From the NCBI RefSeq assembly GCF_048569485.1, contig NC_134355.1:498196133-498260132 (forward strand): a stretch of DNA of 64,000 bases, in the 5' to 3' direction. The DNA is from Anomaloglossus baeobatrachus. Lineage: Eukaryota > Chordata > Amphibia > Anura > Aromobatidae. Positions within the stretch are counted from its first letter, which is position 1. Each line of letters begins with the position of its first letter. The notes below the pieces were generated by a model that saw only the letters and a list, made by a program, of their open reading frames with translations, searched no databases and was not told the DNA's origin. A program made the position numbers and the translations under genes. Positions 20,611 through 33,896 of the stretch are shown piece by piece.

Positions 20611-23600
20611 CACACTCCAACTCATTCTAAGTAAGCCATTATACTAGCAAACACTCAGTGTACCTAGTGGCATCCTATCTGTGGCTATTGGACTTTGCTA
20701 TAGTCCCACTAGTGCAAAGACATTTGCAGAGCACATCTGCCTGCATTGCACACTCCAAGTTTTTTAAACTAAGCAATTTTACTAGCAAACACTCAGTGTA
20801 CCTAGTGGCATCCTATACGTGGCTATTGGACTTTGCTATAGTCCCACTAGTGCAAAGACATTAGCAGAGCACATCTGCCTGCATTGCACACTCCAAGTTT
20901 TTTAAACTCAGCCATTATACTAGCAAACACTCAGTGTACCTAGTGGCATCCTATACGTGGCTATTGGACTTTGCTATAGTCCCACTAGGGCCAAGACATT
21001 TGCAGAGCGCATCTGCCTGCGTTGCACACTCCAACAAATTATAACGAAGCCATTATACTAGCAAACACTCAGTGTACCTAGTGGCATCCTATACGTGGCT
21101 ATTGGACTTTGCTATAGTCCCACTAGTGCCAAGACATTTGCAGCACGTCTGCCTGCGTTGCACACTCCAACGAATTATAACTAAGCCATTATACTAGCAC
21201 ACACTCAGTGTACCTAGTGGCATCCTATACGTGGCTATTGGACTTTGCTATAGTCCCACTAGTGCAAAGACATTAGCAGAGCACATCTGCCTGCATTGCA
21301 CACTCCAAGTTTTTTAAACTCAGCCATTATACTAGCAAACACTCAGTGTACCTAGTGGCATCCTATACGTGGCTATTGGACTTTGCTATAGTCCCACTAG
21401 TGCCAAGACATTTGCAGAGCGCATCTGCCTGCGTTGCACACTCCAACTAATTATAACGAAGCCATTATACTAGCAAACACTCAGTGTACCTAGTGGCATC
21501 CTATACGTGGCTATTGGACTTTGCTATAGTCCCACTAGTGCCAAGACATTTGCAGAGCGCATCTGCCTGCGTTGCACACTCCAACTAATTATAACGAAGC
21601 CATTATACTAGCAAACACTCAGTGTACCTAGTGGCATCCTATACGTGGCTATTGGACTTTGCTATAGTCCCACTAGTGCCAAGACATTTGCAGAGCGCAT
21701 CTGCCTGCGTTGCACACTCCAACAAATTATAACGAAGCCATTATACTAGCAAACACTCAGTGTACCTAGTGGCATCCTATACGTGGCTATTGGACTTTGC
21801 TATAGTCCCACTAGTGCCAAGACATTTGCAGAGCGCATCTGCCTGCGTTGCACACTCCAACTCATTATAACTAAGCCATTATACTAGCAAACACTCAGTG
21901 TACCTAGTGGCATCCTATACGTGGCTATTGGACTTTGCTATAGTCCCACTAGTGCCAAGACATTTGCAGAGCGCATCTGCCTGCGTTGCACACTCCAACT
22001 CATTATAACTAAGCCATTATACTAGCAAACACTCAGTGTACCTAGTGGCATCCTATACGTGGCTATTGGACTTTGCTATAGTCCCACTAGGGCCAAGACA
22101 TTTGCAGAGCGCATCTGCCTGCGTTGCACACTCCAACTAATTATAACGAAGCCATTATACTAGCAAACACTCAGTGTACCTAGTGGCATCCTATACGTGG
22201 CTATTGGACTTTGCTATAGTCCCACTAGTGCCAAGACATTTGCAGAGCGCATCTGCCTGCGTTGCACACTCCAACTAATTATAACGAAGCCATTATACTA
22301 GCAAACACTCAGTGTACCTAGTGGCATCCTATACGTGGCTATTGGACTTTGCTATAGTCCCACTAGTGCCAAGACATTTGCAGAGCGCATCTGCCTGCGT
22401 TGCACACTCCAACAAATTATAACGAAGCCATTATACTAGCAAACACTCAGTGTACCTAGTGGCATCCTATACGTGGCTATTGAACTTTGCTATAGTCCCA
22501 CTAGTGCCAAGACATTTGCAGAGCGCATCTGCCTGCGTTGCACACTCCAACTCATTATAACTAAGCCATTATACTAGCAAACACTCAGTGTACCTAGTGG
22601 CATCCTATACGTGGCTATTGGACTTTGCTATAGTCCCACTAGTGCCAAGACATTTGCAGAGCGCATCTGCCTGCGTTGCACACTCCAACTCATTATAACT
22701 AAGCCATTATACTAGCAAACACTCAGTGTACCTAGTGGCATCCTATACGTGGCTATTGGACTTTGCTATAGTCCCACTAGGGCCAAGACATTTGCAGAGC
22801 GCATCTGCCTGCGTTGCACACTCCAACTAATTATAACGAAGCCATTATACTAGCAAACACTCAGTGTACCTAGTGGCATCCTATACGTGGCTATTGGACT
22901 TTGCTATAGTCCCACTAGTGCCAAGACATTTGCAGAGCGCATCTGCCTGCGTTGCACACTCCAACTAATTATAACGAAGCCATTATACTAGCACACACTC
23001 AGTGTACCTAGTGGCATCCTATACGTGGCTATTGGACTTTGCTATAGTCCCACTAGTGCCAAGACATTTGCAGAGCACATCTGCCTGCATTGCACACTCC
23101 AAGTTTTTTAAACTCAGCCATTATACTAGCAAACAGTCAGTGTACCTAGTGGCATCCTAAACGTGGCTATTGTACTTTTGTCAATTCACAGTATTGGAAC
23201 GTTATTTGCAGCACGTCTGCCTGCATTGCACACTCTAACTTTTTTAAACTCAGCCATTATACTAGCAAACAGTCAGTGTACCTAGTGGCATCCTAAACGT
23301 GGCTATTGTACTTTTGTCAATTCACAGTATTGGAACGTTATTTGCAGCACGTCTGCCTGCATTGCACACTCTAACTTTTTTAAACTCAGCCATTATACTA
23401 GCAAACAGTCAGTGTACCTAGTGGCATCCTAAACGTGGCTATTGTACTTTTGTCAATTCACAGTATTGGAACGTTATTTGCAGCACGTCTGCCTGCATTG
23501 CACACTCTAACTTTTTTAAACTCAGCCATTATACTAGCAAACACTCACTGTACCTAGTTGTATCCTAAACGTGGCTATTGTACTTTTGTCAATTCACAGT

Positions 23601-26600
23601 ATTGGAACGTTATTTGCAGCACGTCTGCCTGCATTGCACACTCTAACTTTTTTAAACTCAGCCATTATACTAGCAAACACTCACTGTACCTAGTTGTATC
23701 CTAAACGTGGCTATTGTACTTTTGTCAATTCACAGTATTGGAACGTTATTTGCAGCACGTCTGCCTGCATTGCACACTCTAACTTTTTTAAACTCAGCCA
23801 TTATACTAGCAAACACTCACTGTACCTAGTTGTATCCTAAACGTGGCTATTGTACTTTTGTCAATTCACAGTATTGGAACGTTATTTGCAGCACGTCTGC
23901 CTGCATTGCACACTCTAACTTTTTTAAACTCAGCCATTATACTAGCAAACACTCACTGTACCTAGTTGTATCCTAAACGTGGCTATTGTACTTTTGTCAA
24001 TTCACAGTATTGGAACGTTATTTGCAGCACGTCTGCCTGCATTGCACACTCTAACTTTTTTAAACTCAGCCATTATACTACCAAACAGTCAGTGTACCTA
24101 GTGGCATCCTAAACGTGGCTATTGTACTTTTGTCAATTCACAGTATTGGAACGTTATTTGCAGCACGTCTGCCTGCATTGCACACTCTAACTTTTTTAAA
24201 CTCAGCCATTATACTACCAAACAGTCAGTGTACCTAGTGGCATCCTAAACGTGGCTATTGTACTTTTGTCAATTCACAGTATTGGAACGTTATTTGCAGC
24301 ACGTCTGCCTGCATTGCACACTCTAACTTTTTTAAACTCAGCCATTATACTAGCAAACAGTCAGTGTACCTAGTGGCATCCTAAACGTGGCTATTGTACT
24401 TTTGTCAATTCACAGTATTGGAACGTTATTTGCAGCACGTCTGCCTGCATTGCACACTCTAACTTTTTTAAACTCAGCCATTATACTAGCAAACATTCAG
24501 TGTACCTAGTGGCATCCTATACGTGGCTATTGTACTTTTGTCAATTCACAGTATTGGAACGTTATTTGCAGCACGTCTGCCTGCATTGCACACTCTAACT
24601 TTTTTAAACTCAGCCATTATACTAGCAAACAGTCAGTGTACCTAGTGGCATCCTAAACGTGGCTATTGTACTTTTGTCAATTCACAGTATTGGAACGTTA
24701 TTTGCAGCACGTCTGCCTGCATTGCACACTCTAACTTTTTTAAACTCAGCCATTATACTAGCAAACAGTCAGTGTACCTAGTGGCATCCTAAACGTGGCT
24801 ATTGTACTTTTGTCAATTCACAGTATTGGAACGTTATTTGCAGCACGTCTGCCTGCATTGCACACTCTAACTTTTTTAAACTCAGCCATTATACTACCAA
24901 ACAGTCAGTGTACCTAGTGGCATCCTATACGTGGCTATTGGACTTTGCTATAGTCCCACTAGTGCCAAGACATTTGCAGAGCGCATCTGCCTGCGTTGCA
25001 CACTCCAACTAATTATAACGAAGCCATTATACTAGCAAACACTCACTGTACCTAGTTGTATCCTAAACGTGGCTATTGTACTTTTGTCAATTCACAGTAT
25101 TGGAACGTTATTTGCAGCACGTCTGCCTGCATTGCACACTCTAACTTATTTAAACTCAGCCATTATACTAGCAAACAGTCAGTGTACCTAGTGGCATCCT
25201 AAACGTGGCTATTGTACTTTTGTCAATTCACAGTATTGGAACGTTATTTGCAGCACGTCTGCCTGCATTGCACACTCTAACTTTTTTAAACTCAGCCATT
25301 ATACTAGCAAACATTCAGTGTACCTAGTGGCATCCTATACGTGGCTATTGTACTTTTGTCAATTCACAGTATTGGAACGTTATTTGCAGCACGTCTGCCT
25401 GCATTGCACACTCTAACTTTTTTAAACTCAGCCATTATACTAGCAAACAGTCAGTGTACCTAGTGGCATCCTAAACGTGGCTATTGTACTTTTGTCAATT
25501 CACAGTATTGGAACGTTATTTGCAGCACGTCTGCCTGCATTGCACACTCTAACTTTTTTAAACTCAGCCATTATACTAGCAAACAGTCAGTGTACCTAGT
25601 GGCATCCTAAACGTGGCTATTGTACTTTTGTCAATTCACAGTATTGGAACGTTATTTGCAGCACGTCTGCCTGCATTGCACACTCTAACTTTTTTAAACT
25701 CAGCCATTATACTAGCAAACACTCACTGTACCTAGTTGTATCCTAAACGTGGCTATTGTACTTTTGTCAATTCACAGTATTGGAACGTTATTTGCAGCAC
25801 GTCTGCCTGCATTGCACACTCTAACTTTTTTAAACTCAGCCATTATACTAGCAAACACTCACTGTACCTAGTTGTATCCTAAACGTGGCTATTGTACTTT
25901 TGTCAATTCACAGTATTGGAACGTTATTTGCAGCACGTCTGCCTGCATTGCACACTCTAACTTTTTTAAACTCAGCCATTATACTACCAAACAGTCAGTG
26001 TACCTAGTGGCATCCTAAACGTGGCTATTGTACTTTTGTCAATTCACAGTATTGGAACGTTATTTGCAGCACGTCTGCCTGCATTGCACACTCTAACTTT
26101 TTTAAACTCAGCCATTATACTACCAAACAGTCAGTGTACCTAGTGGCATCCTAAACGTGGCTATTGTACTTTTCTCAATTCACAGTATTGGAACGTTATT
26201 TGCAGCACGTCTGCCTGCATTGCACACTCTAACTTTTTTAAACTCAGCCATTATACTAGCAAACAGTCAGTGTACCTAGTGGCATCCTAAACGTGGCTAT
26301 TGTACTTTTGTCAATTCACAGTATTGGAACGTTATTTGCAGCACGTCTGCCTGCATTGCACACTCTAACTTTTTTAAACTCAGCCATTATACTAGCAAAC
26401 ATTCAGTGTACCTAGTGGCATCCTATACGTGGCTATTGTACTTTTGTCAATTCACAGTATTGGAACGTTATTTGCAGCACGTCTGCCTGCATTGCACACT
26501 CTAACTTTTTTAAACTCAGCCATTATACTAGCAAACAGTCAGTGTACCTAGTGGCATCCTAAACGTGGCTATTGTACTTTTGTCAATTCACAGTATTGGA

Positions 26601-28260
26601 ACGTTATTTGCAGCACGTCTGCCTGCATTGCACACTCTAACTTTTTTAAACTCAGCCATTATACTAGCAAACAGTCAGTGTACCTAGTGGCATCCTAAAC
26701 GTGGCTATTGTACTTTTGTCAATTCACAGTATTGGAACGTTATTTGCAGCACGTCTACCTGCATTGCACACTCTAACTTTTTTAAACTCAGCCATTATAC
26801 TACCAAACAGTCAGTGTACCTAGTGGCATCCTATACGTGGCTATTGGACTTTGCTATAGTCCCACTAGTGCCAAGACATTTGCAGAGCGCATCTGCCTGC
26901 GTTGCACACTCCAACTAATTATAACGAAGCCATTATACTAGCAAACACTCACTGTACCTAGTTGTATCCTAAACGTGGCTATTGTACTTTTGTCAATTCA
27001 CAGTATTGGAACGTTATTTGCAGCACGTCTGCCTGCATTGCACACTCTAACTTTTTTAAACTCAGCCATTATACTAGCAAACAGTCAGTGTACCTAGTGG
27101 CATCCTAAACGTGGCTATTGTACTTTTGTCAATTCACAGTATTGGAACGTTATTTGCAGCACGTCTGCCTGCATTGCACACTCTAACTTTTTAAACTCAG
27201 CCATTATACTAGCAAACATTCAGTGTACCTAGTGGCATCCTATACGTGGCTATTGTACTTTTGTCAATTCACAGTATTGGAACGTTATTTGCAGCACGTC
27301 TGCCTGCATTGCACACTCTAACTTTTTTAAACTCAGCCATTATACTAGCAAACAGTCAGTGTACCTAGTGGCATCCTAAACGTGGCTATTGTACTTTTGT
27401 CAATTCACAGTATTGGAACGTTATTTGCAGCACGTCTGCCTGCATTGCACACTCTAACTTTTTTAAACTCAGCCATTATACTAGCAAACAGTCAGTGTAC
27501 CTAGTGGCATCCTAAACGTGGCTATTGTACTTTTGTCAATTCACAGTATTGGAACGTTATTTGCAGCACGTCTGCCTGCATTGCACACTCTAACTTTTTT
27601 AAACTCAGCCATTATACTACCAAACAGTCAGTGTACCTAGTGGCATCCTATACGTGGCTATTGGACTTTGCTATAGTCCCACTAGTGCCAAGACATTTGC
27701 AGAGCGCATCTGCCTGCGTTGCACACTCCAACTAATTATAACGAAGCCATTATACTAGCAAACACTCACTGTACCTAGTTGTATCCTAAACGTGGCTATT
27801 GTACTTTTGTCAATTCACAGTATTGGAACGTTATTTGCAGCACGTCTGCCTGCATTGCACACTCTATCTTTTTTAAACTCATCCATTATACTAGCAAACA
27901 CACAGTGTACCTAGTGGCATCCTATACGTGGCTATTGGACTTTGCTATAGTCCCACTAGTGCCAAGACATTTGCAGAGCGCATCTGCCTGCGTTGCACAC
28001 TCCAACAAATTATAACGAAGCCATTATACTAGCACACACTCAGTGTACCTAGTGGCATCCTATACGTGGCTATTGGACTTTGCTATAGTCCCACTAGTGC
28101 AAAGACATTTGCATAGCACGTCTGCCTGCATTGCACACTACAACTTTTTTAAACTAAGCAATTTTACTAGCAAACACTCACTGTACCTAGTTGTATCCTA
28201 AACGTGGCTATTGTACTTTTGTCAATTCACACTACTGCAAATCTATGTGCAGCACCTCTG
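20611..28260 (+). repeat. 7.65-kb satellite array inside hAT-D (138- and 136-bp units)
   Basis: About 56 head-to-tail units. Type A (138 bp: GGCTATTGGACTTTGCTATA, TGCCAAGACATTTGCAGAGC) fills about 20611-23150. Type B (136 bp: TGTACTTTTGTCAATTCACA, GTATTGGAACGTTATTTGC) follows, with single A units at about 24.9, 26.8 and 27.6 kb. A-type variants repeat as a five-unit block of 690 bp. The B region repeats as 1906 bp (one A plus thirteen B). The units are homologous to the 130-bp repeats of hAT-C, so the array grew from the transposon's own 5' repeats. Short frames within it are not genes. Confidence 0.95.
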
Positions 28261-28284
28261 CATGACAACCTCGTGCTCTGTTTT

Positions 28285-28510
28285 TAATAAGCTATAATGA
28301 TAGCACAAAATACTGCCATTTTGTGGCATCATAGAACTGGCTGTTGTATTCCATTAGTGCCCCACTGGTGACAAGCTATTTCTAGCACCTCTACATCCCA
28401 CCCTCATGCACATTTTGCTACGCTAATGTTATAGCAAACTCATGGAATTCATTGCTGCATTTCATAATTCGGAGGGATAGAAAGTCAGGCTTCCTTTAGC
28501 TTTTCCTTCT
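28285..28510 (+). repeat. 130-type repeat and repeated leader segment in hAT-D
   Basis: One to two diverged units of the hAT-C 130-bp type (CCCTCATGCACATTTTGCTAC near 28412), then a second copy of a leader piece (GGAATTCATTGCTGCATTTC, GGAGGGATAGAAAGTCAGGC). In hAT-C the leader piece lies before the array (7078-7125). A leader segment after the array implies duplication or recombination between hAT copies. Confidence 0.7.
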
Positions 28511-29740
28511 GTTCATAGACAGCATCTCCAAGACAAATTTCCCCTCCACGTCTAAGTGTGGAGAGGCAGCTAGTGCGCATGCGTGTGCCGATGTACCCCA
28601 GCTGCAGCATAATTACAGTGTTTCGCCTAGTGAGTATGCTCAGCCTGACTGTGCCATTCCTGACGCTAAGTTTTCATTTCGGGATACAGCGCATGCTCCC
28701 ACACTAAGTGTGAAAAGCCTCTTTGCACAGGTGCTTGCATTCCGTGCCGGGTCTAAGTCCTGTTTTGGGCATAGACACCATGCTAAAGCTGATAGTCTTT
28801 TTTCAGAGACTGTATTTCATGCTACTGAGCATGCTCAGGCACTTCCTGCATCAGAGACTAGGTCCGGTAATGAACTCTTTGGCCCTGGCCCTGATGTGGG
28901 GGTCCCATATAGACCACAGGGCATCAGGTGTCCTCCCAAATGGCTTGCAGAGGCCCACACCTATGACTTGTCACCGCATTATTGATGCTCAGACGATGAC
29001 TGGTGAGGTGTTTGGGTCATGGCAGCCATGAGGTCATCATTGAAGTTGCGTTTCCAAATAGGACGCTAGTTATGCCACTCATGACGTGTCACTCTACTTT
29101 TGTCTCCAGGAGGTGCATTGTGGTTCACCCTGGTTTGGGGCGGACCCAGGTTATAAAAGGGGCTGGAGCCAACAAGGAGGTGCGCAGTCTTCTATTATGC
29201 TCCGAAAGAGCACACCTCCATGTGTTGAACCCATTGCGGCTTTAGGCCAGAGGTAGGCAGGGATCGGGTGGTGGATGCAGGCCACCACCACAGTTGGTAA
29301 CGCAGAACGGTTAAGACCAGCTCCTGTCCTAACAGTCCTGCTTGTGCAGCCCAGTGGCATTAACAGGCCTGCTGCTGCTGATGCGCCTGCTGTCCACAGG
29401 TGTGGCCCCTACGCACACGGTCAGCGTACTCAATGGCCCCTGTGTTGTTAACAGGGAGTTCCTGGGCTGGGTGGGCATGTGGACCCTGTGACGCTAACAG
29501 GGCTCACAGTCTCCAGATCCGAATGGCGTCTAACTCGGTTCAGGCTACTATTAGTTTCATAGCCACACAGCTCTGTATCCTCCACCAAACCTTCAAGTTG
29601 CCAACCTCTCCTTTTCCAACTGGGAGCACGGTGGACACTGACTGCTGATGGGGATATATACCTTTCTCTTTCTTTTCTTAATAATTTTCGTTATATAGCG
29701 GTCACAGATTATATACCACTTTATCCAAATCTGCCAGTCC
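28511..29740 (+). other. Unclassified insert in hAT-D with TATA box, possibly LTR-like
   Basis: GC-richer than its surroundings, with no coding match. It has a good TATA box (TATAAAAGG at 29152-29160) and three repeats of a TTAACAGG/CTAACAGG motif (about 29360-29500). It may be an old solo LTR or other promoter-bearing repeat. No termini or flanking duplication could be fixed. Confidence 0.3.
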
Positions 29741-29894
29741 CACTGTAACAGATGTTGTTTCTTCAGCAAATGTTACAGTTGCTTAACCACCAAATCCACG
29801 GACCAAAACTTTTTTCCCCTTTCCAACACACCTGTTCCCCTTTCCAACAGCATCTGTCCTTTTTCAACTCATTTTGGGATATGACCAAAAGTGC

Positions 29895-30007
29895 AACTGT
29901 GCAGGGACACCGTACTCAACGCCATCTCAGCACAGCAGCCATCCCTCGGTCCCTCCGATGTGGACAAGTAAAAGACCATTTCCTCCTATCCATGACAAAG
30001 CGTTGAG
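29895..30007 (+). pseudogene. hAT transposase linker fragment, plus strand
   Basis: Matches hAT-C at 11813-11917 in the plus direction (ATGTGGACAAGTAAAAGACC, CATGACAAAGC). At 30008 the sequence switches to minus-strand transposase, so this is an inversion breakpoint. Confidence 0.65.
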
Positions 30008-31264
30008 ATTCACTCTGTGCAGCACTGGTGTTTAGTGGACAAGTAGATCTAAGATTGCGTACCACATTCTGCAGATACTCCTGTATACGTGCGTCTATTT
30101 CTATGGCAGGAATTAGTTCGCCAAATTTTGTCTTGTACCGGGGATCTAACAGTGTGGCAACCCAGTATTCAGGATTAGTTCAAATTCATACAATCCGAGG
30201 GTCATGTAGGTAGTGCAGCAAGAAGGCGCTCATGTGTCTTGTGCATCCAGGAGGACCAAGTCCTTGGTGTGTTGGTGGCAGAGAGGTGAGAATCGTGCAT
30301 CCTTCCTCTGCCCTCTACCCACAACCTCGCACAACCGAAATGTGAGCAAGCTCTCACTCATCTGCTGAGTCTTCCATGCCCATCGCCAGTTCGTCCTCCA
30401 TTTCTTCATGGGCTCCTGCACTTTCATCAACACTTTTTGCTGATACTATGCGCCCTTGTTAATCCCTCTCCCTCACCATGAATGCCGCATAGGTGCCGCT
30501 GACCATCTGGACCTCGTAGATCTTGTTATCCCTTCCGCATATGACTCCTCCTGTACTTCCTCCCCTTCCTCTTGTCCCAACACCTGACTCAGAATAATAA
30601 TTACAGTGTGCTCCATCATGTAGATGACCAGAATTGTCACGCTGAGAATGACATTGCCAGTGCTAAACATCTTCGTCGACATTTCAAAACTGTGTAGCAG
30701 GGTGCATAGGTCCTTGATCTGACACCACTCCAGCAGCGTGATCTGCACCACCTCTGGATCAAGTTATCCCAGGCTATATGTCTTACCGTATTTCAGCAGG
30801 GCTCTGCGGTGCTGCCACACACGCTGCAACATGTGCAGATTCCAATTCCCGCGTGTCGAAACATCGCATTTACGGCGTTTAACTGCCAGACCCTAAGACT
30901 TCCGGAGTGATGAAAGTTGTTGAGCTGCTGTGTGCGCACGATGGAAGTGAGCACATAGCGAGCGTGCCCACTGCACAAGGCCATGTAGGCCGTGATGGTG
31001 TTTTAAAAATTGCTGGCGAATTCGGTTCAACACGTGAGCCCTAAAAGGCACGTGTGTCACATTGCCCTGAGGATGGCCCGCAGCCAGGTTTGCATCATTG
31101 CCGCACACGGCTGTTAAGTCACCAACGGAGTCCGCTCCGTCAATTTGTACTCCGGTCGCCAGGTGACAACGTGTTCCTTTCATGAATAGTGCTGATGATG
31201 TGAGAGTAGTCGATGCCAGCGGCGCAGGTGGACGCAGGTTATGCTCACCCACTGGGCTGCATTA
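30008..31264 (-). pseudogene. hAT-D transposase copy 2, second-Asp to central region
   Basis: Minus-strand translation includes AVCGNDANLAAG (counterpart of VCDNAANLG, with the catalytic-region Asp displaced), HVPFRAHVLN, the LLEWCQIKDLCTLLHSFEMS region, an acidic linker and the LDPRYK-like region near 30140. More diverged than copy 1 and with many frame breaks. It is bounded by an inversion at 30008 and by an inserted sequence at 31265. Confidence 0.7.
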
Positions 31265-31615
31265 CCTTGACAGATGCAGAATCTCTGGCTGAATGTAGCT
31301 GGTGGGTATCTCACAGATGAAATACCATCATTCAGCTACAACCAATGGGAAGACACCACACCCTTTTTTATGCCCATCCTGTCTGCAGACCACTGCCAGA
31401 CATAGCTATGAACCTCTGGTTAATTTTACCCCCAGTTCAGTTTTATGATTTTGTGTGCTTGTTACCTGACTACTTTTCCTGCTTGCTGTTTATGTACCTT
31501 GTTGGCCGATACGCATTTCAACTCTGCTTGTTTTCTGATTCTTTCCTGGCCGTCCCATTCTGTTCCTGTTCCTCAATTAATGTTTTGACCCTGCCTGACT
31601 ACTATTCTCTGTAAT
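31265..31615. other. Insert splitting hAT-D transposase copy 2
   Basis: The ~350 bp are unrelated to hAT and have no coding match. T/C-rich sequence with GTTCCTGTTCCTC and ACCCTGCCTGACTAC resembles the 3' part of some amphibian LTRs (impression only). No clear flanking duplication. Confidence 0.3.
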
Positions 31616-32345
31616 AGCGGTGTGACTCACATTTCCCATACATTTCAAAGTAAAGCTTTGACCGCCTGATGGCATTGAGCTCTGCTGCCAGCATAGTAAG
31701 GAGGTGTGTGGTAGTCCTTGTGCGCAGTTGCAAGGAAGGGTGGCCTGACCACACAGGGTTTGCGCCAAGGTAGAGGACCCACACGAGGTTGAAGAGGCAG
31801 AAGCAGTGTATTAACTTCTACATACAGAACAAGGATTGAAACAACTCGTGGGGACGGCAAGACTTGTACAGCAGACCCTTCTCCATCTCTCACCATAGTT
31901 TGCCAGTGCCCAGTCAGTGACATGTAATGACCCTGTCTATGCTTACTGGTCCAAGTATCTGTGTTGAAATGCACCCTGTCGCACACAGATTTTCTCAAGG
32001 AAGTGGTGATGTTGTGTGCGACATGCTGGTGTAGCGCGGGCATGCTTTTCTTGGAGAAGCAGTGGTGATTGGGCATGTGGTACTGGGGCACAGCGACAGA
32101 CATAAGGTCTGTAAAATCCTGTGTGTCCACTACGCGTAAAGGCAGCATTTCGGTAGCCAACAGCTTACAGAGGGATAGAGTCAACCACTTAGCTTTGTCA
32201 TGGGTCGCAGTAAGTGGCCTTTTATTTGACCACATCTGAGGGAAAGAGATCTGGCTGCTGTCTGTAGACGGTGTTGAGTAGGGTGTCCCTGGAAAAATGC
32301 AGGTTTGTGAGAAAAGTGCAGGCGGAGACATGATGTTGCCTTCAT
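31616..32345 (-). pseudogene. hAT-D transposase copy 2, linker and first-Asp region
   Basis: A 228-residue open stretch (31645-32331) covers the linker from MSPPALFSQTCIFPG to the catalytic TDTWTSKHRQGHYMSLTGHW, then breaks. It lacks the BED finger. It follows directly, on the minus strand, the 3' untranslated sequence of copy 1, so the two copies lie head to tail. The join near 32345 resembles the repeat-to-transposase junction seen at 600 and 35750. Confidence 0.75.
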
Positions 32346-32532
32346 CTTGCCTTCAGATCTGTTCATCTTGTATCATTTTTAAAAAACACATCAAGCAAGG
32401 GTTACTCCAAGCGGAGTCTACCTTTTTTCCCAACATTGGGCACACAGACACCCCATCAGTGGCAGCACTTGTGCCCTAGTTGCAAACAGGATGTTTTGAT
32501 TTGCATCAAGCACATTCCAAATCCACAAGCAT

Positions 32533-33750
32533 TTACTCTCCCCAGGATGACACAGGGGTAGTAAATTCCTTCTGGATCCATGACTTGTTCATTTTGATGA
32601 ACGTCAGTGTGTCCACATTGTCACTGGACAGACGCGTGCGCTTATCTGTCAGCACACACCCAGCAGCACTGAAGAAGACACGTTCAGAGACAACGCTGGC
32701 AGCTGCACACGACAAAATCTCCAAGGCGTAACTGGAGAGCTCTGTCAATTTTTCTAGATTTGAAGCCCAAAAGGAGCAAGGCTCCATTTGCAAAGTCATT
32801 GCATCGATGTTCATTTGGAGATACTCCTGTATCATCCTCTCCATCCGTTGACTATGTGTCAGACTTGTTGTCTCTGGTGGCCTTGCAAAGGAGGGTCTAA
32901 AAAAATTATGAAAATATTCCATAAAATTGCTGTTACCAGCACCAGATACGGTCCTACTGGTACGGGTAGACTGTTGAAGATGACGATGCCGTCCCATGTT
33001 TGTCAAGTTACAACTGGGAGAATCACTCCCTTCACCTGCACGGTTGTTTGGTGTAAAAGCCGAGCTAAGATCGAGTAACAGCTTATGCTGATACTCCAGC
33101 ATACGTGCGTCCCTTTCTATGGGTGGAATTATGTCACAAAATTTGGACTTGTCCCGGGGATCTAATAGTGTGGCAAGCCAGTAGTCATCATCACTTCTAA
33201 TTTTGACAATCCGAGGGTCATGTTGGAGGTAGTGCAACAAGAAGGCACTCATGTGTCTTGCGCAGCCATGCGGACCAAGTCCACGCTGTGTTTGTGGCAT
33301 AGAGGTGCTAACCGTTCTTTCTTCCTCTGACATCTCCCCCCAACCTCTTTCAACTGAATTTTGACCAAGGTCTCCCTCATCCGCTGAGTCTTCCATGTCC
33401 ATGGACAGTTCGTCCTCCATATCTTCATGTCCTCCTGCACCTTCCTCAACATCTCGCCTGCTACCATGCGCCCTTGTTGATCCCTGTCCCCCATGGTCCC
33501 ATGCCTGCCGCGTTGGTGATGATGAACGTCTGGACCTTGGTGATGTTGTTGTGTCTTGCGCATATGAATCCTCCTGTAGTTCCTCCCCTTCCTGTTGTCC
33601 CACCCCCTGACTCCGAATAGTGTTTAGCGTGTGCTCCAGCATGTAAATGACTGTAATCGTCATGCTGATAATGGCATTGTCAGCGCTAAACATATTCGTC
33701 GCCATGTCGAAACTGTGCAGAACGGTGCATAGGTCCTTGATCTGAGATCA
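32533..33750 (-). pseudogene. hAT-D transposase copy 1, C-terminal half (390-residue open frame)
   Basis: Open for 390 codons (32533-33705). It starts in the central helical region (MATNMFSADNAIISMTITVI), passes a Ser/Arg-rich and acidic insert (residues ~45-130), DDDYWLATLLDPRDKSKFCD, and the hATC dimerisation region with ASVVSERVFFSAAG and ends KEFTTPVSSWGE. With the upstream 618-residue frame it represents almost the whole transposase, separated by a short broken stretch at about 33706-33896. It is the best preserved hAT coding copy here but still not one frame. Confidence 0.8.
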
Positions 33751-33896
33751 CTCCATCAGGGTGATCTGCCCCACTTCTGCATCTCGTTGGCCCAGGCTAT
33801 ACATCATGACGTATTGCACCAGGGCGGCTCGCCGGTGCTGCCACAGTCGCTGTAACATGTGGAGAGTTGAATTCCAGCGTGTCGCCACATCGCATT

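Noticed and set aside
20611-28260. CRISPR-like regular repeats
   Set aside because: The repeats are contiguous 136/138-bp satellite units with no unique spacers and no cas genes, in a clearly eukaryotic context.
28710-29648. Several 80-100-residue frames at 28.7-29.6 kb as host exons
   Set aside because: No domain or splice pattern recognised; they lie in a GC-rich unclassified repeat inside hAT-D.
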